Below are positions 1 to 9,494 of a DNA stretch of 64,000 nt, in pieces. The DNA comes from Paraburkholderia caffeinilytica (GTDB lineage Bacteria; Pseudomonadota; Gammaproteobacteria; Burkholderiales; Burkholderiaceae), in assembly GCF_003368325.1 (NCBI RefSeq), contig NZ_CP031468.1, positions 110,592-174,591 on the forward strand. Direction: 5' to 3'. Positions within the stretch are counted from its first letter, which is position 1; each line of letters opens with the position of its first letter. The notes under the pieces are model-generated. The model worked only from the letters and a program-made list of their open reading frames with translations, was not told the DNA's origin and searched no databases. The position numbers and the translations under genes were made by a program.

Positions 1-116
1 GGATTTTCGACATCAAGGGTCTTGCCCTTTGCGGGGGTGCGCCACTCGTTGTTAATCAGCAGGCCGGTAATGCCCGCCTTCGGAACGACGATTTCGGCGG
101 ATACGTTGTCGGTCAT
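1..116 (-). CDS. Aldehyde dehydrogenase, N-terminal fragment (cut by window edge)
   Basis: The first 38 codons of a gene running off the left edge. The translation contains LLINNEWRTPAKGKTLDV, the typical opening of NAD(P)-dependent aldehyde dehydrogenases (LFINGEW...GKTF.V.NP). It starts at ATG 116. The catalytic region is outside the window, so the substrate cannot be read. The next gene upstream, 35 bp away on the same strand, is a 3-hydroxyisobutyrate dehydrogenase-like gene. That pairing is common in valine or other hydroxyacid-semialdehyde pathways (mmsB/mmsA style), so a semialdehyde dehydrogenase is a reasonable inference. Confidence 0.65.
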   Translation of the reverse strand, partial: MTDNVSAEIVVPKAGITGLLINNEWRTPAKGKTLDVEN

Positions 117-151
117 GGAATTCACGTTATTTCCTTTGGTGTTCAATTGAC

Positions 152-1042
152 TTACAGGGCGGCGGGCAGGCTAAGGCGCACGCCAAGCAGCTCTTCGTAG
201 ATTTCATTCACGCTGGTCGAATCCTTACCGCCGAGACCCTTTGCGCGAGCCGCGTTGTAGGTTTGCAGCACGAGTTGGCCGAGCGGCATCGGAAGATTCG
301 AGAATTCGTCGAGGCACAATTTGATGTCTTTGTGCATGAGGTCGATGGCGAAGTTGGCCGGGCGCTGCTCGGTGAACAGCGTCTTCGGCAGGTAGTCGAG
401 CATCTTGCTACCGGCGAGGCCAGCCGTCAGGACGTCGCACAGCACGTCGAGCTTCGCGCCTGCCTTGACGCTGGCAGTAAGCACTTCACCTAGGGCGACG
501 GTATTGATTGCCGTGAGCAGGTTGTGGCTTAGTTTCGTAAGCTGACCCGCGCCCGTATCGCCGCAATGCACGACGCGGCCGGCCAGAACTTCGAAAATCG
601 CGTTCAGTTTTTCGATTACTTCGGGCGAGCCACCGACCATCAGAACTAGCTTGCCGTTCTCGGCGCCTGCAACGCCGCCGCTCACGGGCGAATCGACGAA
701 GCTAACTTTCTTTGCTGCGGCTGCAGCAGCAACCTCTTTGGTCGTCGCCGGGTCGACGGTGCTGAAGTCGACAATGATTGCGCCTTCGGCTGCCGTCTGC
801 AGAACACCGGTTTCGCCAGTCACCGCATCGCGCAGCGTCTTCGGGCTCGGCAGGCTGAGGAGAATGCGTTCTGCGTCTTGTGCTGCGTCGGCAGGGCTCT
901 TCGCGGCGATTGCACCCTTCGATGCGAGAGCGTCAACGGCTGCCTGGCTAGGGTCGAACACGCGCACCTGATGACCCGCTGCGACCAGACGGGCTGCCAT
1001 ACGGCCACCCATGCGTCCCACTCCGATAAATGCAACCTTCAT
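152..1042 (-). CDS. 3-hydroxyisobutyrate dehydrogenase-family NAD(P)-dependent oxidoreductase
   Basis: 296 aa, usual length for the beta-hydroxyacid dehydrogenase family, which oxidises 3-hydroxyisobutyrate, tartronate semialdehyde-type or related hydroxyacids. It opens with the Rossmann dinucleotide motif GVGRMGGRMA. The family substrate motif appears as DSPVSGGVAGAENGKL, and the catalytic Lys region as GAGQLTKLSHN. I chose ATG 1042 because GGAGGA lies 7 nt upstream; a longer reading from a TTG would swallow this Shine-Dalgarno. It is probably cotranscribed with the aldehyde dehydrogenase downstream and divergent from the LysR gene at 1259, its likely regulator. The exact substrate is not determinable. 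Confidence 0.85.
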   Translation of the reverse strand: MKVAFIGVGRMGGRMAARLVAAGHQVRVFDPSQAAVDALASKGAIAAKSPADAAQDAERILLSLPSPKTLRDAVTGETGVLQTAAEGAIIVDFSTVDPATTKEVAAAAAAKKVSFVDSPVSGGVAGAENGKLVLMVGGSPEVIEKLNAIFEVLAGRVVHCGDTGAGQLTKLSHNLLTAINTVALGEVLTASVKAGAKLDVLCDVLTAGLAGSKMLDYLPKTLFTEQRPANFAIDLMHKDIKLCLDEFSNLPMPLGQLVLQTYNAARAKGLGGKDSTSVNEIYEELLGVRLSLPAAL

Positions 1043-1258
1043 TTGAGCTTCCTCCAACTGGAATCTGATTGGTTAAGCCGGGCAAAACGCGCAACACCTA
1101 AGTCATTGTCAGTCAAGGGTTTTCCCTTGTTTCGACCAGAAATTGCGTGCCGGTGATGTGACTATAGGAAGACAAATTCAGAAAAAAAAGACGACACTTT
1201 TTGACCCTATGAGTAAGTTTCGCTTACCATTCGCTCCATATCCTTGTAGGAGTGCGGG

Positions 1259-2164
1259 ATGCTCAACCTCAGCCGCCTTCATCTGTTGCATGAGTTGTCG
1301 GTCCTTGGAACGATTTCGGCGGTCGCGGAAGCGGTCCGTCTCACGCGGCCAGCCGTTTCTCAACAGCTCGCCCAACTGGAAGAGGAACTCGAGACGGTTC
1401 TAATCGAGCGGTCAGGTCGCGGCGTCCAACTGACGCCTGCCGGACGGCGTTTGGTGGCAAGAGCGACTGGCTTGTTCGAAATGGTTGCGGATATTGAGTC
1501 CGAGGTCGCTGCCGCGAATGTGGAAGTCAGTGGCGAGGTGCGAATGTCGGCATTCGGGTCGCTGGCGAGCAGTGTCGTGCCGGTCGCCATCAGCCGACTA
1601 CTTGAGCAGCACCCTCAGTTGAACGTCATCTTTACCGAACTGGAGCCATCCGAAGGCCTGAGAGCGGCCGCGGCCAAGCAGACCGACCTCGCCATCGTGG
1701 ATGACCTCGTGAGCGCCGAAGCACTCGCAAGCGCCCTTGAGTTTCATCCTTTATGTGTTGACCACTTTGATGCGGTTGTATCGTCGAAGCACAAGCTTGC
1801 TGGACGAAAATCCATTGCGTTATCGGACCTCGCGCACGAACGCTGGGCGTTGAATCAGTCGGCGGCGACGTACCACACGTTCCTTCTGAACGCCTGCTAT
1901 GCAGGCGGGTTCACCCCGAAAGTGACGACAAGCAGCCGCAATACGGCAGTCACACTGGAAATGGTCCGGACCGGCTGTGCCGTCGCTGTGTTGCCACGGC
2001 TCGCCCTGCGGCAGGCAGAGAAAGACCCCGACTTCTCTGTCATTCCAATTGACCCCGTGTTGAACAGGCGCGTATTCATTGCCTTGCCACGCGGGACCGC
2101 AAAGCGGCCCGCTATCGCGGCAGTTCTCGATGCTCTAACGTTGGCCGCTGAACCGTCCGAGTGA
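1259..2164 (+). CDS. LysR-family transcriptional regulator
   Basis: 301 aa. The N-terminal winged helix (residues about 5-65) has the LysR signature AVSQQLAQLEEELETVLIER. It is followed by a type 2 periplasmic-binding-like effector domain (about 90-295). AGGAG lies 7 nt before ATG 1259. It is divergent from the hydroxyacid dehydrogenase (start 1042), with a 216-bp AT-rich intergenic region between them that should hold the operators. It converges on the aminotransferase ending at 2251. Control of the 152-1042 operon is inferred from position only. Confidence 0.88.
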   Translation: MLNLSRLHLLHELSVLGTISAVAEAVRLTRPAVSQQLAQLEEELETVLIERSGRGVQLTPAGRRLVARATGLFEMVADIESEVAAANVEVSGEVRMSAFGSLASSVVPVAISRLLEQHPQLNVIFTELEPSEGLRAAAAKQTDLAIVDDLVSAEALASALEFHPLCVDHFDAVVSSKHKLAGRKSIALSDLAHERWALNQSAATYHTFLLNACYAGGFTPKVTTSSRNTAVTLEMVRTGCAVAVLPRLALRQAEKDPDFSVIPIDPVLNRRVFIALPRGTAKRPAIAAVLDALTLAAEPSE

Positions 2165-2250
2165 AGGCCAAACCCGTGCCGGTCCCATCACAAGACCAGG
2201 CGACCAGTTGAGTGCCTTTGCGCTCAATACGAGCGGGGCATTTCCGACGC

Positions 2251-3387
2251 TTAGAGGCGTTTTCGGATGATTTCTGCGACAGCGTCAACGTCTGTTTCGT
2301 CGTTGAAAATGCCGAACGAAATTCTGATGCCATCTCGCTCTGGCGATACGCGGACATTGTTCTCCGAGAGATACGCCAACCAGTCAGGCGAGAGCGCCAT
2401 CGTGTAAATGTGCGCACGCTCCGTCGCATTCCGTGGCCCGACAAGTCGGATGCGAAGGTCATCGAGATGCTCGATAAGTCTGTCCCCGAGTCTGAGGACG
2501 TGCGCCTCAATGTTGTCGACGCCGATGCTATCGAGCAAACTCAACGTAGCGCCCAGCGCATGAATCCCTGGCAGGTTGAAGTTGCCGAGCTCGAATCGAC
2601 CAGCCCCTGCTCGCAGAGCGACATCATCGGGACGTGCTATGAAATCGGCCGGCGGATTCGCGAGCCCAGCCGTGGCGAGATACACGGGCTCAAGGCTTTC
2701 GAGGCTTGAATCGACGTAAAGGAACCCAAGCCCTTGGGGCACCAGCAGTCCTTTGTGGCATCCGGCCGCCAGAATCGAAACCCCAAGGTCTTTGACGTCA
2801 AGCGGCAAGACTCCGACCGACTGCATTGCATCGACAACGAGATAAAGAGCATTCTCTTTGCAAAGCTGTCCGATAGACCGGATGTCATGTCGCTGCCCGG
2901 CGTGAAAGGTCACGTGCGAAAGCGATATCGCTCGCGTTTTGCAGTCGACGTAGGGAGCGAAAGTCTGGGCATTCGCAACCTCTCCAGATAATTTGACGAA
3001 CCGCACCTCGACACCTTTACGACGCAAATTCAGCCACGTATAGGCGTTGTTGGGATGGTCGCCTTCAATCAGCAAGACGTTGTCGCCAGCGTTGAAATCA
3101 ATCGCATTGGCTGCGATGTTGAGGCCTTCCGACGTGTTCTTAGTGTATGCGATTTCGTCAGGAGATGCTCCAATGAATGACGCCAGGCCCCCCCGCACCT
3201 GTTCAACCCGGGCCAGCCATTTCGGCTTTGGGCCTGCCATCTCAAAGCTTTCTGCGAGAAAGTCTTCGACTGCCACCTTTGCGGTCACGCCAAGTGGCGT
3301 CTGATGTGCCGAGTCCAGATAGAGCATTTTGCTTGCCGCAGGAAAATCTGCCCTGATTGCTGCGTTATCGAGGAGTGTCATGAGCAT
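2251..3387 (-). CDS. Class V aminotransferase / cysteine desulfurase-like PLP enzyme
   Basis: 378 aa, typical length for class V PLP enzymes. YLDSAHQTPLG near the N-terminus matches the family opening. YTKNTSEGLNIAAN, LVVDAMQSVGVLPLDV (the Asp that pairs with the PLP ring) and AAGCHKGLLVPQGLGF (Schiff-base Lys) are all present, and FELGNFN.PGI is the substrate-side motif. It is the last gene of an operon behind an amino-acid ABC importer (3481-6662), so it probably acts on the imported amino acid. Cysteine desulfurase, isopenicillin N epimerase-like and serine-glyoxylate-type reactions cannot be separated by eye. The start could also be the ATG two codons in (3381). Confidence 0.8.
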   Translation of the reverse strand: MLMTLLDNAAIRADFPAASKMLYLDSAHQTPLGVTAKVAVEDFLAESFEMAGPKPKWLARVEQVRGGLASFIGASPDEIAYTKNTSEGLNIAANAIDFNAGDNVLLIEGDHPNNAYTWLNLRRKGVEVRFVKLSGEVANAQTFAPYVDCKTRAISLSHVTFHAGQRHDIRSIGQLCKENALYLVVDAMQSVGVLPLDVKDLGVSILAAGCHKGLLVPQGLGFLYVDSSLESLEPVYLATAGLANPPADFIARPDDVALRAGAGRFELGNFNLPGIHALGATLSLLDSIGVDNIEAHVLRLGDRLIEHLDDLRIRLVGPRNATERAHIYTMALSPDWLAYLSENNVRVSPERDGIRISFGIFNDETDVDAVAEIIRKRL

Positions 3388-3480
3388 TCATCGTTGCGCG
3401 CCTGAACGGGCGCTGCAATTGGAAGATGGTTACGGGAAGGCCTGCGCCACGAAAACGCTCGTCGGTGGCCGGGGTTTCAT

Positions 3481-4233
3481 TTAGGCGTGTGCCAACACCT
3501 GACCAAGAAATTCGCGTACACGCGGATGAGCTGCGTCGCTGAAGAATTCGTCCGGCGAGGCGTCGACAAGGATGCGGCCGCCGTCAACGAAGATGATTCG
3601 GTCGGCAACTCTCCGTGCAAACGACATTTCGTGGGTGACACAAAGCATGGTCATACCCTCCGTCGCCAAAGCAACCATCGTGTCGAGAACCTCTTTGACC
3701 ATCTCTGGGTCCAACGCCGATGTCGGTTCATCAAAGAGCATGACACTCGGACTCATGCATAAGGCCCGTGCGATGGCCACTCGCTGTTGCTGACCTCCCG
3801 AGAGTTGGGGAGGATATTTTCCCGCCTGATTTGCTACGCGGACCTTGGTGAGCAACCGAGTCGCGATTTCTCTTGCCTCATCCTTGCTTACTCCGTTCAC
3901 TTTTACGGGCGCGAGCATGCAGTTTTTGAGCACAGTGTAGTGCGGAAACAGATTGAAACTCTGAAACACCATGCCTACATGGCGACGTACATCTGCTGGC
4001 TTCTGGTATCGCTCGCCGGTTTGTGGGTTCCGGACAATGACCTCTCCGCCGTCAATGTCCTCCAGCCCGTTGATGCAACGAATGAGCGTAGATTTTCCGG
4101 AGCCCGATGGTCCGCAAATCACCACTTTCTGTCCAACGCCAATCTTCAGGTTGACGCTGTTGAGAACTGTTTGCGCCCCGAAGCGCTTGGTTAGCGATAC
4201 GAGTTCGACGACTGGGGTATCGGTTGCATTCAT
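3481..4233 (-). CDS. Polar amino-acid ABC transporter, ATP-binding subunit
   Basis: 250 aa, the standard size for GlnQ/GltL/HisP-type ATPases. Visible motifs are Walker A GPSGSGKST (about residue 40), Q-loop VFQSFNLFPH, signature LSGGQQQRVAIARAL, Walker B VMLFDEPTSALDPE and the H-loop VTHEM. It powers import of an amino acid with the two permeases and binding protein encoded upstream on the same strand. The gap to the preceding permease is 32 bp. Confidence 0.93.
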   Translation of the reverse strand: MNATDTPVVELVSLTKRFGAQTVLNSVNLKIGVGQKVVICGPSGSGKSTLIRCINGLEDIDGGEVIVRNPQTGERYQKPADVRRHVGMVFQSFNLFPHYTVLKNCMLAPVKVNGVSKDEAREIATRLLTKVRVANQAGKYPPQLSGGQQQRVAIARALCMSPSVMLFDEPTSALDPEMVKEVLDTMVALATEGMTMLCVTHEMSFARRVADRIIFVDGGRILVDASPDEFFSDAAHPRVREFLGQVLAHA

Positions 4234-4265
4234 TTCTGCTCCCTGTAACGGGCGATTGGGTGGAG

Positions 4266-4994
4266 TCAGTTGGCTGCGGTGACAACGATCGGAGCCGGAA
4301 TACGTGTTTCGCTCTTTGCCTGGCGACGCGCCCGAAGGTAGTCAGCAAGCTCCGCCACACCGGAGCAGATTACGAAATACACGACTGCTGCGAATGTATA
4401 AAACTCCACAAGCTTGCCGTCACGCTGGGCAATCTTCGAGGCGGCCCCGACAAAATCCGTCAGCGACAGGACGTACACAAGAGACGTGTCCTGGAACAGA
4501 ATAATTGCCTGGGTCACCATGATTGGAATCACCGCCTTAAGCGCCTGTGGAACGATGACGAGTGAATACGCATGCCAGGTCGAAAGACCCAAAGCTTTCG
4601 CTCCCTCATATTGACCTCTCGGCACGGACAGCAGACCCGAGCGGATGATTTCGCAGAAGTAGGCTGCCTCAAAAAGCGTGTACGTAACGAAGGCCGTCAG
4701 TTGCGGACTTACCGAGACCGAGATTCCCACCGGAGAGAAATGGCGAAGCGCTAGCGGCACAAGAAAGAAAAACCAGAACAGCACCATGATGAGCGGAATT
4801 GACCGCATGACCGTCACGTAAGCCCAGACGATACGGTCGAGCACCGGGACCCTGATGTGACGAATCACGGCGAGGACTATTCCGATAGCGAGACCGCCGA
4901 GAAACGCGAGGAAAGTGAGCTTGAGGGTGAACACCATGCCCTCGCCGAGATACGGGAGTGCGCGCTGGATGGCGCCAAAGTCATACGTAGTCAT
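4266..4994 (-). CDS. Polar amino-acid ABC transporter permease (subunit 2)
   Basis: 242 aa integral membrane protein of the HisM/GlnP family. Its cytoplasmic EAA loop, EIIRSGLLSVPRGQYEGAKALG, docks the ATPase. The N-terminal part resembles GltK/GltJ. It begins 8 bp after the stop of the other permease, so the two are surely cotranscribed and form a heterodimeric channel. Confidence 0.9.
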   Translation of the reverse strand: MTTYDFGAIQRALPYLGEGMVFTLKLTFLAFLGGLAIGIVLAVIRHIRVPVLDRIVWAYVTVMRSIPLIMVLFWFFFLVPLALRHFSPVGISVSVSPQLTAFVTYTLFEAAYFCEIIRSGLLSVPRGQYEGAKALGLSTWHAYSLVIVPQALKAVIPIMVTQAIILFQDTSLVYVLSLTDFVGAASKIAQRDGKLVEFYTFAAVVYFVICSGVAELADYLRARRQAKSETRIPAPIVVTAAN

Positions 4995-5002
4995 GCCTGC
5001 CT

Positions 5003-5728
5003 CTATACCTTGCTGACCGTTGCGACGTTCGATTTCACGGAAAACCGCCGCATGACAATCTCAGCCGCGCCATAAATGACTATGGAGAGGACGAAGTACG
5101 TCGCTGTGACGACGCTGAACGATTCGAACGTTCTGAACGTGAACTCATTCATCTGCTGTGCCTGCGCTGTCAGGTCCAGCAGCCCAATTGTCATTGCAAC
5201 CGATGTGTTTTTGAGCAACGCCAATGCCTCACTGGTAAGCGAAGGCGCCATTGTTCGTAGCGATTGGGGTACCAGAATGCATGCGTACGTGGTGAAGCTA
5301 GACAGCCCCAGCGCATTTGCCGCCTCGCGCTGTCCTTTAGCCAACGACTGAATCCCCGCGCGGATCTGCTCTGCGACGCGCGCCCCGGTGTACAAGCCGA
5401 CAGCAATCAGTGCAGGCACGAAGCTGGCCCACGGTGGTGGCATCTGCTTGATTGCATGTCCCAGTCCGACAGGCAAAATCTCAGGGAAAACGAAGTACCA
5501 GAGAAACGCCTGAAGTAGCAGAGGGACATTTCTGAATACTTGAACGTAAGCGCGACTTAACGTGCGGAGCATCTTGCTACGCGATGTCCGACCCGACCCA
5601 ACCAGCACTCCGAGCGCCGCCGAGATGACGGCGGCGCCGAACCAGAGCAGCAAAGTCCAATAAAGGCCTGAGAGCAACCAGTTGAAGTAGTGATTTCCGT
5701 CGACGGTTGTTTCGAACAGGAGTTGCAT
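5003..5728 (-). CDS. Polar amino-acid ABC transporter permease (subunit 1)
   Basis: About 241 aa with several hydrophobic helices. Its EAA-type loop is EQIRAGIQSLAKGQREAANALG. I chose ATG 5728 (MQLLFETTVDGNHYF) because a GGGGG run lies just upstream and the next 13 upstream residues do not look like membrane-protein sequence. It follows the binding-protein gene (stop 5772) and precedes the second permease by 8 bp, the order sbp-permease-permease-ATPase common for glutamate/aspartate or general amino-acid importers. Confidence 0.88.
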   Translation of the reverse strand: MQLLFETTVDGNHYFNWLLSGLYWTLLLWFGAAVISAALGVLVGSGRTSRSKMLRTLSRAYVQVFRNVPLLLQAFLWYFVFPEILPVGLGHAIKQMPPPWASFVPALIAVGLYTGARVAEQIRAGIQSLAKGQREAANALGLSSFTTYACILVPQSLRTMAPSLTSEALALLKNTSVAMTIGLLDLTAQAQQMNEFTFRTFESFSVVTATYFVLSIVIYGAAEIVMRRFSVKSNVATVSKV

Positions 5729-5771
5729 GGGTGCCCCCAGTTGAAGAGCAGCGCTGCTGCTCCGCACAGAT

Positions 5772-6662
5772 TTATGAAGGCAACTTGTCGCTTGGAGCCT
5801 TGACGCGCACCTTCAGGTCATCGCTCATCGGGAAGTTCAGTTTGATTCCGCGCGGAGGAATCGGGTCTTCGAACCATTTAGCGTAGATCTTGTTGAATTC
5901 ACCTGAAGCCATCAGCGACTTCAATGTGTCGTCGACCGTCTTCTTGAAGGTGGGGTCGTCCTTCGCGAACATCAACCCGTAGACCAGCGAGTTATATGAT
6001 TCCGGGAGGAACGTAAAGGCAGCCGGGTTCTTGGCGTCAGCTTTCTTCGCGGCGAGGAGAATGTCGTCCTCGATGAAGGCAGCCGCGCGACCGCTTTCCA
6101 GAACGAGCATGGACTCGCCGTGGTCATGTGCCGGAATGAACTTAAGGTCGAGGTTGTTCTTCTCGCTGATTTCCTTCGCGAAACCCAAAGCGTTTGAGCC
6201 CTGGGTGTAAACCACAGTCTTACCCTTGAGATCAGCAGCCGACTTGATGCCCGAATCTGCTTGCACGAGCCAGCGCGTATGGCTGACAAACGTACCGACC
6301 GAGAACCCGACCTGTTTTTGGCGGTCAAGGCTGTTCGCCGTACTCGCGCATTCAATGTCGACGTTTCCGTTGTTCACGAGCGCGATACGATTGGCCGAAG
6401 TGACCGGAACATTCGTCAGCTTCAACGCCGGCATGGTCTGCTTCAGTTTGTCGACCACTGCGTGACACAGGTCGACCGAGAACCCGACGTAGTTCTGGTT
6501 CTGGTCGAGGTACGAGAACGGCACAGAAGCATCCCGCACTCCCAGCCGTATTTCGCCAGTGCTTTTGATTTTGGCGAGCGTGTCGGCGGCGTTGGCCTGC
6601 ACCGAAAACATCGTACTTCCCGCAACGAGAAGAACCGCTGGAACGAAAAGTCTGAACAGCAT
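5772..6662 (-). CDS. Amino-acid ABC transporter, periplasmic substrate-binding protein
   Basis: 296 aa family 3 solute-binding protein. Sec signal peptide at residues 1-25 (FVPAVLLVAGSTMFSVQANA, cleavage near ANA-AD), then IRLGVRDASVPFSY and YVGFSVDLCHAVVDKL, which match the GltI/AatJ type. ATG 6662 is preceded by AGGAG at 7 nt; the longer in-frame extension lacks a signal peptide at its start and is rejected. First gene of the 6662-2251 operon. The ligand is unknown; family resemblance favours glutamate/aspartate. Confidence 0.9.
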   Translation of the reverse strand: MLFRLFVPAVLLVAGSTMFSVQANAADTLAKIKSTGEIRLGVRDASVPFSYLDQNQNYVGFSVDLCHAVVDKLKQTMPALKLTNVPVTSANRIALVNNGNVDIECASTANSLDRQKQVGFSVGTFVSHTRWLVQADSGIKSAADLKGKTVVYTQGSNALGFAKEISEKNNLDLKFIPAHDHGESMLVLESGRAAAFIEDDILLAAKKADAKNPAAFTFLPESYNSLVYGLMFAKDDPTFKKTVDDTLKSLMASGEFNKIYAKWFEDPIPPRGIKLNFPMSDDLKVRVKAPSDKLPS

Positions 6663-6798
6663 TCCGAACTCCTGTGTTGTCGCGTATTCACTGGCGCAAC
6701 GATGTCTCCCGGCGCCGGCATTCGTAGGTGGATTTATGCGCACCGAACGACTGGGTGCAGGAAAACTGTAGGCATCCAAAAAGAATAAAAAAAGATGA

Positions 6799-6827
6799 CC
6801 TTTTCTTTCCCAATAGGAAGGAAAAGG
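6799..6827. repeat. Inverted repeat upstream of the ABC operon
   Basis: CCTTTTCTTTCC (6799-6810) and GGAAGGAAAAGG (6816-6827) form a 12-bp stem with one mismatch around a 5-nt spacer. It lies about 140 bp upstream of the binding-protein start, in the promoter region, so an operator is as likely as a hairpin. The rest of 6663-6949 shows no coding sequence. Confidence 0.4.
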
Positions 6828-6949
6828 TTTCGTTTATTTTGGTGCTGGATGCCGCGAGAACGGGGAGAACGCACGCGTGCGAAGCGCGAGGGGCGCCCGC
6901 CATTACGCCGTGAGATGCGGCGGAGTATCTGCGACCGCAAACCAAGCGT

Positions 6950-7195
6950 GTCTTGCAGTCCAACATGCGAGGCTACGGCGCGGACAAGGTCTGGAAGCAG
7001 ATGAACCGGGAACGTATCACGATGGCACGTTGCACAGTCGAGCGGCGGATGAAGCAATAGGTTAGCGCGGCGCGAATCGCAGCAAGCAAGTACGCACGGC
7101 CATCCCCGAACCGCTGGACGGATCAAGCGTCAATTCAAGGCCGACTGGCCGCACGAACTGTGGGTTTCGGATTTCACATACGATACGCCCAGCTA
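6950..7195 (+). pseudogene. IS3-family transposase (OrfB) remnant
   Basis: Two pieces of an IS3-type OrfB integrase lie in different frames. The first, near 6966-7055, reads YGADKVWKQMNRE and ARCTVERRMK, a hallmark of the OrfB N-terminal region. The second, near 7120-7190, reads RQFKADWPHELWVSDFTYD, the start of the DDE domain containing the first Asp. Stops and a frameshift separate them, and the rest of the element is missing. No intact ends seen. 7196-7344 shows nothing further. Confidence 0.75.
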
Positions 7196-7344
7196 ACGTC
7201 CCTGATGAGCGAGAGGTCGGCGTCCTTGTCATAATCCACTTTCATGCTGAATCCTAGACTGTCATTCGTTAAACAAAACGTGCCTTGAGCACTGCCCCGA
7301 CAACTGCTGATGCGCTCCCTGCGCTACGAGACGCCCCCGGCTCT

Positions 7345-8673
7345 CTACTGTATCCCGGAACACGCAGCGCTCTCTATTCTCTCGATGGGTCCCAGCAAAA
7401 ATATATAACTTAGAATTCCCAACACCACGACCGCCCCGGAGATAAAGAAGGCAGCCGAGAAGCTTCCGGTTTTCTGCGCCACAAACCCGGTCACGATCGG
7501 CGCAGACAGGCCGATCAGATTGGCAATACAATTCACGATACCGCCCAGCGCCGCCACACTTCCCTGAGGCGCGATCAGTGCAACAATGCTCGACGCTGTC
7601 GGCGCCGTGATGGCGAGTCCCGCAGCGCCTAGCGACAGGAACACCAGCGCCATTTGCAGTGAAGTTGCGAACGCCGCGCCAACTACGGCAAGCGATAAAA
7701 CCATGCTCCCTACCAAAACAGCCCGGCGCACCTGGGTTGCTTCCTTGCCTCGCATGATCAGCTGGTCTACCAGCCAGCCGCCGATCACGAACTCCGCGAT
7801 TACTGCCACGATCCAGGGAATCGTCGTGTACATGCCGCTCGCAAGAACGTTTAGGCCTAGTTGTTTTGCGAGGAATCCCGGAAGCCAGGTCAGCAGAACG
7901 TAGTAGGTGTACGTGTAACTGGCGTATCCCAGGGCAAGGCCCCAAGTCTTGCGCTGTGTGAGCAAGTAGGAAATCTTCGTGGGGCGATAATTTTCCGAAG
8001 CACGCTCGGTCTGAGCTCCGCCCTCCAAAATAAACTCATGCTCCGCGGCCCTCAGCAAGCCACGCGAGCGCATTTCAGAGGGATTTCTGTACAGCGCCCA
8101 AAACAAGACTGCATAGCCTACGCTTACGATGCCGGTGAGATGAAACGCCGCCTGCCAACCCCAGCGGTTGACCACATAGGCCATCGCCGGAATGCCAATT
8201 ACATTCGACAACTTCGCCGCGCCGTCTAGCAGTGACGTGCACATGCCTCGCTCACTGTTCGGAAACCAGTAGCCCGTCGCCTTCCATGCGGCGGGAATCA
8301 TCGGCGTCTCAGCCACGCCCAGGATCAACCGGGCCACGATCAGCAGTCCCAGGCCGCCCGCTGCGGCGGTCATAAAGGTTGCAACGCCCCACATGACCGT
8401 GGCGATTCGCATCACCCACTTGACGCCGACCTTATCGATAAACGCTCCTATGGGTATTTGCAGAAGCGCATAGGTCCACAAAAACGATGAAAAGACAATC
8501 CCCAACTGGGACGGATCGAGGTTCAGCGCATGCGCCAACGGTTGGGCGGCGATCGACAGGTTCACGCGGTCCACGTAATTGACAAACGCACCGGTGCCGA
8601 GCAAGCCACCAATCAGCCAGCGTGTACGGCCGGGTGCGGACAGGTCTTCGGCACCGTTCGAGATCGAGTTCAT
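7345..8673 (-). CDS. MFS transporter, ACS (anion:cation symporter) type
   Basis: 442 aa with about 12 hydrophobic segments. The N-terminus reads NYVDRVNLSIAAQPLA and then LLQIPIGAFIDKVGVK, the pattern of the ACS subfamily that moves organic anions such as hexuronates, glucarate, tartrate and phthalate. Its ATG overlaps the stop of the preceding aldolase gene by 4 bp (ATGA), so translation is coupled. It likely imports the substrate of the aldolase operon. Confidence 0.88.
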   Translation of the reverse strand: MNSISNGAEDLSAPGRTRWLIGGLLGTGAFVNYVDRVNLSIAAQPLAHALNLDPSQLGIVFSSFLWTYALLQIPIGAFIDKVGVKWVMRIATVMWGVATFMTAAAGGLGLLIVARLILGVAETPMIPAAWKATGYWFPNSERGMCTSLLDGAAKLSNVIGIPAMAYVVNRWGWQAAFHLTGIVSVGYAVLFWALYRNPSEMRSRGLLRAAEHEFILEGGAQTERASENYRPTKISYLLTQRKTWGLALGYASYTYTYYVLLTWLPGFLAKQLGLNVLASGMYTTIPWIVAVIAEFVIGGWLVDQLIMRGKEATQVRRAVLVGSMVLSLAVVGAAFATSLQMALVFLSLGAAGLAITAPTASSIVALIAPQGSVAALGGIVNCIANLIGLSAPIVTGFVAQKTGSFSAAFFISGAVVVLGILSYIFLLGPIERIESAACSGIQ

Positions 8674-9440
8674 TTGTCGTCAGCCCCTGCCGCTTCCTCA
8701 AAGAGCTGAACGGTTTGCTCCCAGGCTGTGCGTAGGCCGAGTGCAAGCGCACCGTGCTCCATCGTTAGGACCATCTTGTAGGCGCCGTTTTTGATGGCGA
8801 AAGCCTTTTCTTCAACACTCCATGCTGGCAGGATCCACGGCTTATTCGCTTCGTGCGCCGCTTCGGCAATGGCCTTCAGGTCCTGCCAGTCTCCTTCGAT
8901 GCGTTTGTATGAGCCACGTGAACGACGCAACGACAAGTCCGACGGACCGATGAATACGCCATCTACGGAAGGAAGCGCAAGAATCTCGCGGACTTCCGCC
9001 AACGCCTGCGCGTCTTCGATCATGGCGAAACACAAAGTCTCGCAATCTTGCCGTTTCAGCCATTCGTCGTCAAAACCGCCGTAACCCGCCGTGCGGCCAC
9101 CAGCAAAGCTCCGCGCCCCTACAGGAGGAAACTTGGCGAACGCGCAGATCTTCTCTGCGTGAGCCGCACCCTCTATGTGCGGAATTACGATCGCGTCCGC
9201 GCCAAAATCCAACGCTTGCTGGATCGGTTCACGAGACGGACCCAGCACTTTCGCGAACACTTTCAGCTCGAGACCCTTGAGCGCCGGAATGAAACGTTCC
9301 AGTGCGGCGAGATCAAAGGTTCCGTGCTCGATATCCAGAACCACCGCCCGGTATCCGATCATCGCCGCTATCTCCGCGGCGGCCAGATTTGGCCCGGACA
9401 ACCACACAGCCGAACGCATTCGCAGGTCAAAGTCTTTCAT
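8670..9440 (-). CDS. HpcH/HpaI-family class II pyruvate aldolase
   Basis: 256 aa, normal for HpaI/GarL/RhmA-type enzymes. These cleave 4-hydroxy-2-oxoacids to pyruvate and an aldehyde using a divalent metal. Family motifs: AVVLDIEHGTFDL, GADAIVIPHIEGAAHAEK, CFAMIEDAQAL and VDGVFIGPSDLSLRRSRG. I prefer ATG 9440 with GGGGA upstream over a GTG four codons earlier. Between porin (upstream) and MFS (downstream, 4-bp overlap). The partner RraA-like gene further up the operon could handle a related oxoacid. Confidence 0.88.
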   Translation of the reverse strand: MKDFDLRMRSAVWLSGPNLAAAEIAAMIGYRAVVLDIEHGTFDLAALERFIPALKGLELKVFAKVLGPSREPIQQALDFGADAIVIPHIEGAAHAEKICAFAKFPPVGARSFAGGRTAGYGGFDDEWLKRQDCETLCFAMIEDAQALAEVREILALPSVDGVFIGPSDLSLRRSRGSYKRIEGDWQDLKAIAEAAHEANKPWILPAWSVEEKAFAIKNGAYKMVLTMEHGALALGLRTAWEQTVQLFEEAAGADDK

Positions 9441-9494
9441 GGAATTCCCCACTGAGTAAAAGGAAGATGGTGTTAGTCCAACTCGTGCGGCACG